Below are positions 52,664-61,135 of a DNA stretch of 64,000 nt, one piece after another. The notes beneath the pieces were generated by a model, which was not told the origin of the DNA, did not search any database, and saw only the letters and a program-made list of their open reading frames with translations. A program made the translations under genes and the position numbers. Source of the DNA: Bacillus thuringiensis (lineage in GTDB: Bacteria > Bacillota > Bacilli > Bacillales > Bacillaceae_G); the NCBI RefSeq assembly GCF_001182785.1, contig NZ_CP012099.1:1672501-1736500 (forward strand). The letters are read 5' to 3'. The number at the start of each line of letters is the position of its first letter. The first letter of the stretch is position 1.

Positions 52664-53730
52664 TCGCTTGTCCCACCTTTGTTTTCTTTATTTCCAAGTA
52701 ACAATTTAAAGCCGCCGCCAATTAAAAGGAGCGCAACGATAGATGTCTGGAAATAGCGATAATATAGTTCACTAAGATGAATATTAAATATAGTTACAAA
52801 ATAATCATTCAAAATAGGAAGGACTGTTTGATTTAATAAATAATAACCACCGAGCGTAATTAATCCGATACCAATCCATCTTTGATGATTTATAAAATAA
52901 TCGATAATGGGTTCGTCTTGTACTCGTTCTTTTCCGTATTTTGCTGTTTGCTGTAACGCATCAAAAAAGCTATAGAACCAAATGATTGGTACTAAAAATA
53001 AAAACGCAGAAAGTCTTAATAAGTCGAGTAAATAAATAGATAGTAAAAAGGCTGCCATAAGTTGAAGACCACGGCGTTGTAAACCTAAATACATATGACC
53101 TGCTCCAGGGAACATCGCTAAAATAGAAGCAAATGTTTTACTTTTCTTTCCTTGCTCTCGATGTTCTTCAAAATCTTCGAAAATAGTACGGTCAATTAAT
53201 TGCTCGTCGCGTTCTTTTTTCTGTAGTTGCTGAACAACGTCAAAGAAATTATAAATCCATAAAACAGGTAACGTAATAAGAAAGATAAGGAAACTTCCTT
53301 GAGATGTTAATAATGTTACAAATATAATCATGCTGCCTAAGCCAGCGCAAGCGACTAAAAACGTAAGGCCGCGTTGCATAAGTCCTAATTGGAAATGGCC
53401 AAGTCCAGGGATGATGGATAGGAGAATGATATAAAATCGTTCGCTCTCTTTAGAAGAATTTATCAATTCTCCAGCTTCTTGTTTTTTCGTTTGTTTTATA
53501 ATGGTGATAACTAAATCTAGTAAGTTAATTACCCATAGAACAGCTAGTAAAAATAGAGAAAGAAAAGCAATATCACGTCCTCTTACTACTATGGTACAAA
53601 ATACTGCAAAGGAGAATAGAAATAAAGATCCTCCGCTATATAGAATAAACCGTCCTAGCTTTTTTAAGTATAAATGTCCAAGCCCAGGAATTAGCCCTAA
53701 TACAAGTGCTAAAAAGGGGTTTTTATTCAT
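52660..53730 (-). CDS. Polytopic membrane protein with three TM2-like repeats
   Basis: 356 residues with about ten hydrophobic segments. Three internal repeats share PGxGHxxLxxxxRxL: LIPGLGHLYLKKLGRFIL near residue 14, IIPGLGHFQLGLMQRGLTFL near 107 and MFPGAGHMYLGLQRRGLQLM near 208. Each is followed by two helices, and the first two then by IxxLP/LLVLW-type ends. This looks like a TM2/DUF5683-like unit tripled. It lies between the anti-sigma gene and the LiaF-like gene in the same operon. Function unknown. Confidence 0.75.
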   Translation of the reverse strand: MNKNPFLALVLGLIPGLGHLYLKKLGRFILYSGGSLFLFSFAVFCTIVVRGRDIAFLSLFLLAVLWVINLLDLVITIIKQTKKQEAGELINSSKESERFYIILLSIIPGLGHFQLGLMQRGLTFLVACAGLGSMIIFVTLLTSQGSFLIFLITLPVLWIYNFFDVVQQLQKKERDEQLIDRTIFEDFEEHREQGKKSKTFASILAMFPGAGHMYLGLQRRGLQLMAAFLLSIYLLDLLRLSAFLFLVPIIWFYSFFDALQQTAKYGKERVQDEPIIDYFINHQRWIGIGLITLGGYYLLNQTVLPILNDYFVTIFNIHLSELYYRYFQTSIVALLLIGGGFKLLLGNKENKGGTSE

Positions 53731-54166
53731 GCTTTAAACCTCCGTCCTTTTTTGATGTATCTACCGATTTGTTTACAATTTGTTGTGAGATAGAAGACTC
53801 GCTATGTTTTGAAGATTTCTCGAAATTTGATGTCGCTGTAAAAATATATTGGAATAAACCACTTACCATAAAAATAATTGTAGCTGCAGTCGCAATTATG
53901 TAGTGAATAATTGTGCGTTTTAGTGAGTTTGTTTTTATATTTTCATTAGGTTGTAGCGTTTCAAAATTAATTTGCGTCATAACTTCGTTCGTAAATGAAT
54001 CATCATTTATCATTGGAAGGTTTTCATGTTGTTCATCAATACTTTCCATATAAAGTGCTAAACAATGATCACATTCATAAAGGTGTTCTTCCATAGATTC
54101 ACGTTCATTGTTTTCTATAAAATCTAATGTATAATTGCGCCAATCTTCTTTTGAATAATGCATCAT
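53723..54166 (-). CDS. Zinc-finger anti-sigma factor
   Basis: 147 residues from ATG 54166 (AAGGAGG 11 bp before it). The N-terminal zf-HC2 motif HLYECDHC (HxxxCxxC) is typical of ZAS anti-sigma proteins. One membrane span near residues 88-108 (HYIIATAATIIFMVSGLF) and a short outer tail follow. It overlaps the sigma gene by four bases and the next gene by eight, so sigma activity is probably tied to the membrane proteins downstream. Confidence 0.85.
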   Translation of the reverse strand: MMHYSKEDWRNYTLDFIENNERESMEEHLYECDHCLALYMESIDEQHENLPMINDDSFTNEVMTQINFETLQPNENIKTNSLKRTIIHYIIATAATIIFMVSGLFQYIFTATSNFEKSSKHSESSISQQIVNKSVDTSKKDGGLKHE

Positions 54167-54708
54167 AGAAACTCTTCCTCCTTCCAATGTTTTTTTATCC
54201 ATTTTCTTGCCCGATACAGTTTCATTTCTACTGTTTTCACTTCGATGTTTTCTTGGAAAGCAATTTCTTGATAACTTTTTTCCTCTAAGTAATGCGCGAG
54301 AACAACGTCACGGTAATTTTCCGGAAGTTCTCTCAGTTTTTGAGCAATGAGTAATTTTTGCTCTTTCGTCAATAGTAAAGCTTCAATGTTATGAGAGGAT
54401 TTTATATTTTCCTCTGTTTCTTTACATAAGGAGAGTTCTTCGTGTTCTCTAGCTTTCTTTCTCTTATAATCAATAGCGTGATTGGTGGCAATACGTGCCA
54501 TCCACGTTTTTAATCCGCGAAATTGATAATTTGGGAGAGAGGTATGAATTTTTACGAATACTTCTTGTGTAACATCTTTAGCATCTTCTTCATGTCTTAA
54601 AATAGAAAAGATAACTTGAAAAATATAATGACGATATGTTTGTACAAGGATACGAAAAGCATGCTCGCTTCCTTGCTGTGCTTTTTCAATTAATTGTTTT
54701 TCCTCAAT
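54163..54708 (-). CDS. ECF sigma factor, probably ATT-initiated
   Basis: 181 residues if read from ATT at 54708, which lies 8 bp after GGAGGG. Region 2 contains EHAFRILVQTYRHYIFQVIFSILRHEEDAKDVTQEVFVKIH, then GLKTWMARIATNHAIDYKRKK. Region 4 contains LRELPENYRDVVLAHYLEEKSYQEIAFQENIEVKTVEMKLYRARKW. No ATG, GTG or TTG occurs in frame before the internal Met at 54501, which would cut off most of region 2. An upstream TAG closes the frame near 54730. First gene of the operon with the anti-sigma factor. Confidence 0.8.
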   Translation of the reverse strand: MEEKQLIEKAQQGSEHAFRILVQTYRHYIFQVIFSILRHEEDAKDVTQEVFVKIHTSLPNYQFRGLKTWMARIATNHAIDYKRKKAREHEELSLCKETEENIKSSHNIEALLLTKEQKLLIAQKLRELPENYRDVVLAHYLEEKSYQEIAFQENIEVKTVEMKLYRARKWIKKHWKEEEFL

Positions 54709-54927
54709 CGGTCTCTCCCTCCTTTTTGACGCATTCTATTATATAGACGTAAAGAATGATAAGTCACCCTACACATTTTATAAAAAAAGAATAATATATT
54801 TTTTGCAGGAGAGCTAGATGAAAAAAGGTGTGAAAAAATGGTAAAGAGAAGTATATAATGAGCAAGTAGGAAATGTTACGGGAAGAAAGGATGTGAATGT
54901 TAGTAGGGATGGTCCATACTAACAAAC

Positions 54928-55566
54928 ATGAAAATTAAAATATTAATAGCAGATGATAACTCTTTTATTAGAGAAGGCATGAAAATTATTTTAAATACAT
55001 ATGAAGAGTTTGAAGTTGTAGATACAGTAAATGATGGGAAAGAAGCAGTGGAGTATTGCAAAAAGAACGACGTTGATATCGCTCTATTAGATGTTCGTAT
55101 GCCAAATATGAACGGGGTAGAGGCGACGAAATTCATTTGTGAAGAGACGAAAACAAAACCGCTTATTTTAACGACGTTTGATGATGATGAATATATTTTG
55201 GATGCAGTAAAAAACGGAGCGAAAGGTTATTTATTAAAAAATAACGATCCGGAGCGGATTCGTGATGCGATAAAAGGAGTATATAACGGTCAAACTGTTA
55301 TGCAAGATGTTGTCCTCGATAAAATTAAGTCTAATTTAATGGAAAGTAAAGGGGGAGAATGTAAAATTGATAAGAGCCTTTTCACAGAAAGGGAGCTTAG
55401 TATTATCGCATTAATTGCAAAAGGTTTCTCAAATAAAGAAATTTCGAAACAGCTTTTTATATCTGAAGGAACAATCGCAAATTATATTACATCAGTTTTA
55501 GGGAAAACTGGACTTGAACATCGCACACAAATTGCGATTTATTACTTAACAGGGAAAGTAGATTAA
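54928..55566 (+). CDS. NarL/FixJ-type response regulator (LnrK-like)
   Basis: 212 residues. Receiver domain with acidic pocket DD (residues 9-10), phospho-accepting Asp55 in ALLDVRMP, Thr in LILTTFDDD and Lys in GYLLKN. The LuxR-type helix-turn-helix near 150-205 has LFTERELSIIALIAKGFSNKEISKQLFISEGTIANYITSVLGKTG. It is followed by a matching histidine kinase and an ABC-2 exporter. This resembles the B. subtilis LnrJK-LnrLMN linearmycin-resistance system. A TATAAT lies near 54854. Confidence 0.88.
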   Translation: MKIKILIADDNSFIREGMKIILNTYEEFEVVDTVNDGKEAVEYCKKNDVDIALLDVRMPNMNGVEATKFICEETKTKPLILTTFDDDEYILDAVKNGAKGYLLKNNDPERIRDAIKGVYNGQTVMQDVVLDKIKSNLMESKGGECKIDKSLFTERELSIIALIAKGFSNKEISKQLFISEGTIANYITSVLGKTGLEHRTQIAIYYLTGKVD

Positions 55567-55570
55567 TGAT

Positions 55571-56671
55571 ATGGAATTTTGGTTAACTGTAAGTAAATTA
55601 ATTGTCTTTTTATATATTGTGTTTAGTTATATTTACGCAAATGTAGCAAATTTACCGTGGGTTATATTTACTTTACTTATTTACCTCTCTGTAAATGTAA
55701 TGATTTCTATATTTAAAAAAGATACGTATAAAAAAATATTAATCTGTATGTCAATTGGTGTAGTTATGTTATTTACATGGAGGGTTCATCCATTTTTTAT
55801 GTTGTTTTTACCGTTGAATTCATACGAAATTACATTCTATTACATAGAAAAGAATTGGCCACGCTTTGTCATTATGATGCTCCCAATTACGATTGCAGAT
55901 GAAAGTATTCGAATGACTTATGGATTAATTGCTGCATTTTCTTTTCTCGTTTTAACTATTGCAGATCGATATATATCGCGTGTAGTAAAGCTTGAATCAC
56001 AAAATGATAAGATGCGAAAAGATATGCAGCGATTGACGAAAAGCTTACATGAAAATAAAGAGTACATAAGACAATCAGAATACACGTTTAAGCTAGAAGA
56101 GAGAAATCGGTTATCACAAGAAATTCATGATAAAATTGGCCACTCGATGACGGGTGCATTAATTCAAATGGAAGCAGCAAAAAGGTTAATGGAAATAGAT
56201 AAAGAAAAATCTGCGGAGTTATTACAAAATGCAATTCACATTTCAAAAGATGGAATTGAAAGTATTCGCATTACATTAAAAAATATGAAGCCACCAACTG
56301 AGCAAATTGGCATTCATCGTATGAAATTATTCATAGAGGAATTTGCCGGTAAGAATGATGTGAATATTCCTTTCGTGTACAAAGGGAACTTAGATATGAT
56401 TTCTCCCATTCAGTGGAAAATTATCGGTGAGAATGTTACAGAAGCACTAACAAATGCAATGAAATATGCTGATGCGACAGTCATTTCTATAGATATTCAT
56501 GTACTTAACAAGATGGTAAAGGTACAAGTGAAGGATAACGGAAAAGGGGTAGCTCTTGTTAAAAAAGGTCTCGGTATTATGGGGATGGAGGAGCGAACGG
56601 CGTCTGTAAACGGAAAAATTATTGTAGATGGGACAAGTGGTTTTTCAGTAACGATGTTGTTGCCAATATAA
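55571..56671 (+). CDS. Sensor histidine kinase, HisKA_3 type (LnrJ-like)
   Basis: 366 residues. Four or five hydrophobic segments occupy residues 8-130 with only short outer loops, the intramembrane-sensing pattern. A coiled-coil linker leads to the H-box LSQEIHDKIGHSMTGALIQ (His186), then ITENVTEALTNAMKYADA-like N-box (near 297) and the G-box VKDNGKGVALVKKGLGIMGMEERT. It starts 4 bp after the regulator gene. It probably senses a membrane-active compound and switches on the exporter behind it. Confidence 0.88.
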   Translation: MEFWLTVSKLIVFLYIVFSYIYANVANLPWVIFTLLIYLSVNVMISIFKKDTYKKILICMSIGVVMLFTWRVHPFFMLFLPLNSYEITFYYIEKNWPRFVIMMLPITIADESIRMTYGLIAAFSFLVLTIADRYISRVVKLESQNDKMRKDMQRLTKSLHENKEYIRQSEYTFKLEERNRLSQEIHDKIGHSMTGALIQMEAAKRLMEIDKEKSAELLQNAIHISKDGIESIRITLKNMKPPTEQIGIHRMKLFIEEFAGKNDVNIPFVYKGNLDMISPIQWKIIGENVTEALTNAMKYADATVISIDIHVLNKMVKVQVKDNGKGVALVKKGLGIMGMEERTASVNGKIIVDGTSGFSVTMLLPI

Positions 56672-56727
56672 AGAGAATGGTACGAGGATGAACCATCTCA
56701 TATGAAAAAAGTGAATATTCTCATGTG

Positions 56728-56770
56728 AAAAGAATGAACTTCTGCACTGAGCAGGTTCATTCTTTTTGTT
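56728..56770 (+). terminator. Terminator between kinase and ABC genes
   Basis: Stem AAAAGAATGAAC/GTTCATTCTTTT followed by TTTGTTT. The exporter genes are therefore probably transcribed from their own promoter or by readthrough. Confidence 0.8.
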
Positions 56771-56809
56771 TATACTAAAAGCAGAGAAACCGAAATAGGG
56801 GTGAAAATG

Positions 56810-57748
56810 ATGAATACATTAGAAATTAAAAATTTAACGAAAAAATTTGGTGATTTCATCGCAGTTGATAATATGTCTTTATCTATTAAAGAAGGAGAAA
56901 TATTTGGCTTTTTAGGATCAAATGGTGCTGGTAAGAGTACAACGATAAATATGATTGCTGGTTTGTTAAGAAGTAATGAAGGTGAAATTAGCATACTAGG
57001 AAAAAATATAAAGAAACATAATCGATTTGCGAAAATGAACATCGGCATTGTTCCGCAAGATATTGCGATTTATGAAGAGCTAACTGCCTATGAAAATGTG
57101 AAATTTTTTGCTGGATTGTACGGATTACGAGGAGCCGAATTAAAAGCTAGGGTAGAGGAAGCTCTTCAATTTGTAGGACTTAGTGATAAACAGAAAAGCT
57201 ATCCGAAGAATTTTTCTGGTGGGATGAAGCGAAGACTGAATATCGCTTGTGCAATTGCTCATAGACCGAAGTTAATTATTATGGATGAGCCGACAGTTGG
57301 AATTGATCCGCAGTCAAGAAACTACATTTTGCAGTCAGTACGTAAATTGAATGAAATGGGAAGTACAATTATTTATACGAGTCACTACATGGAAGAGGTA
57401 GAAGAGATTTGTACGAAAATAGCAATAGTAGATCACGGTAAAGTAATTGCAGAAGGAACGAAAGAACAGTTAAAAGCGATTATTACTGATACGAAAGATA
57501 TTTGGATTGAAGTGAAGTCAGTAGAAAATTTAGATGTAGAAAAGTTAAAAGAGATCAACGGTGTGAAAGCAGTTCAAATTGAAGAAAACGTAATTAAAGT
57601 GAATTCTGATGCGGGATTAAATAATTTAAATAAAATCATTCAACACTGTATCAATCATGATATTGAAATTCGTTCATTAGAGGAGCAGGCTCCCAACTTA
57701 GAAACAGTATTCCTTACATTGACGGGAAGAAACTTACGAGATAAATAA
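56810..57748 (+). CDS. ABC-2 exporter ATP-binding protein (LnrL-like)
   Basis: 312 residues. Walker A GSNGAGKST near 38, Q-loop GIVPQDIAIYEELTAYENV, signature FSGGMKRRLNIACAIAHRP near 139, Walker B LIIMDEPTVGIDP and switch His in YTSHYMEEVEEI. A C-terminal domain of about 90 residues follows, as in NatA/LnrL-type ATPases. ATG 56810 follows AGGGGTG at 7 bp; ATG 56807 and GTG 56801 are also in frame. It works with the two permeases that follow. Confidence 0.9.
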   Translation: MNTLEIKNLTKKFGDFIAVDNMSLSIKEGEIFGFLGSNGAGKSTTINMIAGLLRSNEGEISILGKNIKKHNRFAKMNIGIVPQDIAIYEELTAYENVKFFAGLYGLRGAELKARVEEALQFVGLSDKQKSYPKNFSGGMKRRLNIACAIAHRPKLIIMDEPTVGIDPQSRNYILQSVRKLNEMGSTIIYTSHYMEEVEEICTKIAIVDHGKVIAEGTKEQLKAIITDTKDIWIEVKSVENLDVEKLKEINGVKAVQIEENVIKVNSDAGLNNLNKIIQHCINHDIEIRSLEEQAPNLETVFLTLTGRNLRDK

Positions 57749-57785
57749 AAAGTAAATGAAGAAAAGGTAAAGGGAGGTTCATCAA

Positions 57786-58895
57786 TTGAACATCTTCAAT
57801 ATTGCAATTATGCATATTAAAAGAGATTTCAGAGACGTAAGAACTTTAGTTTTTATGTTAGCATTTCCGATTGTACTTATGCTTGTGTTAGGAACAGCGT
57901 TAAGTAATGCATTTAATAGCGATAGTCAATCGATTAAGGATATACAAGTGCTATATAAAGATGAAGCGAGTAGCACGTTTTCTCAATCATTTGAAGCATT
58001 TACGAAAGAAGTGGATAAATCAGGTATTCATTTTAAAAAAGCTTCCAGCAGTATAGATGGGAAAGAAGAAGTGAAGCAAAATAAATATGCTGCTTATGTA
58101 GAGTTAAATAAAGATGGTGCAAAATTTTATGGAAGTGACAAAAGTAGTATTGAGGGAAGTATTGTGGAAGGAATGCTTACAACATTTGTTGATAAGTACA
58201 ATGTAGCGGTCGAAGTTGCAAAAGTAAATCCTACTAAGGTTAGTACGGTTATTTCAAACGGAAATCATAATGATTATATAAAAGAAACATCCTTACAAGC
58301 TGCGAAAAAACCAGGTTCTATGGATTACTATGCGGTTGTAATGACAACGATGATTGCACTATATGCTGCGATGGGGGCGAGTTCTTTAATTCGAGGAGAA
58401 CGAATACGTAAAACAGGAGATCGTCTCATTGCTGCACCTATAAGTAAAGCTGAAATATTCATTGGAAAAGTACTTGGTAGCCTAGTAGCAAATGCCCTGT
58501 GCATATTACTCGTCATGTTATTTAGTAAATTTGTTTTTCAAGCGAATTGGGGCGACCATCTTGGAATCATATTTCTTATTTTATTAACACAAGTTTTTCT
58601 AGCAATTAGCTTCGGTTTAGGAATCGGATATATTACGAAAACAGCTGAAGCGTCTAGGGCAATTATTATGGTTGTTGTGCAATTGGCTTCTATTTTTGGT
58701 GGTGCATATTTCGTAGTAGAAGAAAATTTCGTTACGAATTTATCACCATTAACGTGGGCAAATACAGCTGTTATGAAAATTATTTATGCGAATGATGTAG
58801 GGGCAGCGCTACCAGTCATTTCTTTAAACCTTGGAATATCAGCACTCTTTTTATTAATTGCAATTATTGCATTACGTAGACGGGAGGGGCTATAG
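57786..58895 (+). CDS. ABC-2 exporter permease (LnrM-like)
   Basis: 369 residues from TTG 57786, which lies 8 bp behind GGGAGG. One N-terminal helix (VFMLAFPIVLMLVLGTAL), a large outer domain of about 150 residues, then five helices with GASSLIRGERIRKTGDRLIAAPIS, the inner coupling segment of ABC-2 transporters. Together with the next gene it should form a heterodimeric channel for export of a lipophilic or antibiotic compound. Confidence 0.87.
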   Translation: MNIFNIAIMHIKRDFRDVRTLVFMLAFPIVLMLVLGTALSNAFNSDSQSIKDIQVLYKDEASSTFSQSFEAFTKEVDKSGIHFKKASSSIDGKEEVKQNKYAAYVELNKDGAKFYGSDKSSIEGSIVEGMLTTFVDKYNVAVEVAKVNPTKVSTVISNGNHNDYIKETSLQAAKKPGSMDYYAVVMTTMIALYAAMGASSLIRGERIRKTGDRLIAAPISKAEIFIGKVLGSLVANALCILLVMLFSKFVFQANWGDHLGIIFLILLTQVFLAISFGLGIGYITKTAEASRAIIMVVVQLASIFGGAYFVVEENFVTNLSPLTWANTAVMKIIYANDVGAALPVISLNLGISALFLLIAIIALRRREGL

Positions 58896-58896
58896 T

Positions 58897-60042
58897 ATGA
58901 AGGATATTTTATGGCTCATACAAAAAACGTTATCTGTGCTTTTGAAAAATAAAAAAAGTTTACTCATTATAATTAGCTTGCCGATAATAGGGACGCTCAT
59001 TTCCTTCTCGATATACGGAAATGCAGGGCAAGGAACGTTAAATATTGGGATTGTAAATAAAGAAAATGAGCCGATAGCAAATGATACGATAAAGTTTTTA
59101 GAAGGATTAAATCATGTGAATGTGAGTAAGGTTAAGGAGTCTGAAGTAGAAGATAAACTCACTTCCAAAAAACTTGATGGAGTTATTACGTTAGATTCTG
59201 GGTTTTCAAAAAGTGTTCGAGAAGGGAAACCAGATCATATTGAAATTTCATCGATTAAAGGTGATCAAGTAACAGGATTTATAAAAACATATTTATATAA
59301 TTATATTGATAATATAGCAGCTATTAGTAAAGTAGCAGGAACAGATCAAAGTATATTTGATAATATGTACGCAGGATATCAAAAAGGTTCATTTAAAATG
59401 AAAACTGAGACGCTAGAAGATACTTCGAAAAATAAAGATATGACAAATCAAACGATGGGTTACCTTATTATGTTTATGCTGTTTTCAGCAGCGAACTTAT
59501 CAGGTCATATTTTAAAAGAAAAAGAGAATAGAACGTACTTTAGACTATTATCAACGCCGATAGATGGGAAGAAATTCATATTATCTAATGTCGGGGTAAA
59601 TATGATAATACTAACAGTACAAATTTTGATTACAATCCTATTCCTAACGAATGTTTTTCATACGAATATCAATATGCCTTTCATAGTGATGATGGGCGTA
59701 CTAATGCTATTTGCATTAATCGCAATTGGAATATCATTAGTCCTTGTAGCTTTTTCGAAAAACTCAGCATCGGCAAATGCGATGCAAAACATGGTCATTG
59801 TACCAACATGCTTACTTGCTGGATGTTATTTCCCATATGACATTATGCCAAATGCAGTACAAAAAGTAGCTAATTTTCTTCCGCAGCGCTGGTTGTTAGA
59901 TACAGTATCAAAACTACAACAAGGAATGCCGTTCTCGGAGTTGTATTTAAACATTTTAATTTTATTTGCCTTTGCAATTGCGTTCTTCTTAATTGCGATT
60001 TATAAGTTTGGAAGAAATAATGATGCGAGGAATTTTGTTTAA
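58897..60042 (+). CDS. ABC-2 exporter permease (LnrN-like)
   Basis: 381 residues from ATG 58897 (GGGAGGGGC before it), starting one base after the previous stop. Same layout as its partner: one helix, an outer domain (residues 45-190), then helices around SGHILKEKENRTYFRLLSTPIDGKK. NMVIVPTCLLAGCYFPYDIMP is the conserved ABC-2 stretch. The pair, ATPase and kinase/regulator repeat the gene content of the lnr locus. Confidence 0.87.
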   Translation: MKDILWLIQKTLSVLLKNKKSLLIIISLPIIGTLISFSIYGNAGQGTLNIGIVNKENEPIANDTIKFLEGLNHVNVSKVKESEVEDKLTSKKLDGVITLDSGFSKSVREGKPDHIEISSIKGDQVTGFIKTYLYNYIDNIAAISKVAGTDQSIFDNMYAGYQKGSFKMKTETLEDTSKNKDMTNQTMGYLIMFMLFSAANLSGHILKEKENRTYFRLLSTPIDGKKFILSNVGVNMIILTVQILITILFLTNVFHTNINMPFIVMMGVLMLFALIAIGISLVLVAFSKNSASANAMQNMVIVPTCLLAGCYFPYDIMPNAVQKVANFLPQRWLLDTVSKLQQGMPFSELYLNILILFAFAIAFFLIAIYKFGRNNDARNFV

Positions 60043-60045
60043 TGT

Positions 60046-60078
60046 GAAAAGGTGTGGCTTAATGCCATACCTTTTTTG
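60046..60078. terminator. Terminator after the exporter operon
   Basis: Stem AAAAGGTGTGGC/GCCATACCTTTT plus T-run. Confidence 0.75.
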
Positions 60079-60086
60079 TTTGTAAT

Positions 60087-61025
60087 TTAGAGTATCTTTT
60101 GTAATATAGGAATGCTTTTGTAGAGCACTTCATTATGTGAAGCATGCACAACATATTTATTTCCCTCTAGAAGAAAAACGCTATGTAAAACAGCGTTACC
60201 GTCACCATGTTTTGTAAGTAAATCACCGACGACTTTGCCGTCTGTCCATTTCAGTTTGGAGTGTGAAGGGATAACTTGTAAATATTGAATTGTTTCCTCT
60301 TCATCTCCGGCAATGAGTGTAGTTTCAATATTTCTTTTTTGTATAATAAATCTATTTTCATTTAATGTATCGAGGAAAGGGTTTTTCGTTTGCATATTAC
60401 TATAAGGAAGAAATATAAGAGAAGAGTCAGATCTTATAAATAAATAATTTCCGTAATCTTTACAAGGAATAACATCTTGTAATCCTGGAAAGTAAAGATG
60501 TATCGCCTCAACCTTATTCATTTTATGTAAGATGCTTAAGTAACGAATATATTGTTCCATATAAAAATGAACGATATTTATTTTAGAAGAGGCATGGATA
60601 GGGAGACTACCTCCAGTCCAATAACTATAATTTGGTGGAGATCCAGCGTTTGGTGTGCAGAGTATTATAAGTTGATTCACATCATTTTTATATGTTTCAC
60701 TTTGAACGTAAGAACGTCCAAGAAGCCCGCCCATACTATGACACATTAGATTTAGTTTATCGCACCCTGTAATTTTTTTAGCATAGGCAATCGTTTGTAA
60801 TAAATATTTTTGTGTAGAAAAAACAATGCGCTGCCGCCAGTCATAAAAACAGATGAACAAGTCTTTATTTCGTTCGTACCCCATACTTTCTAACATCATG
60901 ATGAATGGTTCGTAAACAAATGCAGAAAGTCCAAAACTCCAATCACCAGTACCTGGAATAATAATATTACTCATTGAACCGAAAAGACCTGGGATAAAAA
61001 CAATAGGGATTTTTCCTCTTTTCAT
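60087..61025 (-). CDS. LCAT/PGAP1-like alpha/beta hydrolase (lipase)
   Basis: 312 residues. PIVFIPGLFGSMSNIIIPG is the oxyanion strand and DWRQ the early family motif. The nucleophile elbow is NLMCHSMGGLLGRSYV (Ser near 118), and VVGDLLTKHGDGNAVLHSVFL includes the late Asp-His region. These match the lecithin:cholesterol acyltransferase-like lipases. There is no signal peptide. The substrate, possibly an acyl lipid, is unknown. It is divergent from a cardiolipin synthase. Confidence 0.8.
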   Translation of the reverse strand: MKRGKIPIVFIPGLFGSMSNIIIPGTGDWSFGLSAFVYEPFIMMLESMGYERNKDLFICFYDWRQRIVFSTQKYLLQTIAYAKKITGCDKLNLMCHSMGGLLGRSYVQSETYKNDVNQLIILCTPNAGSPPNYSYWTGGSLPIHASSKINIVHFYMEQYIRYLSILHKMNKVEAIHLYFPGLQDVIPCKDYGNYLFIRSDSSLIFLPYSNMQTKNPFLDTLNENRFIIQKRNIETTLIAGDEEETIQYLQVIPSHSKLKWTDGKVVGDLLTKHGDGNAVLHSVFLLEGNKYVVHASHNEVLYKSIPILQKIL

Positions 61026-61135
61026 ATTTCTCTCTCCTTTAATCGTTTGGTATCAATAGAAATACATTTCGTATGAAAACATATTTAAATGAAACACTAC
61101 AGAGTAGAAAGTAATTTGATCGGAAGGAAATCAAA

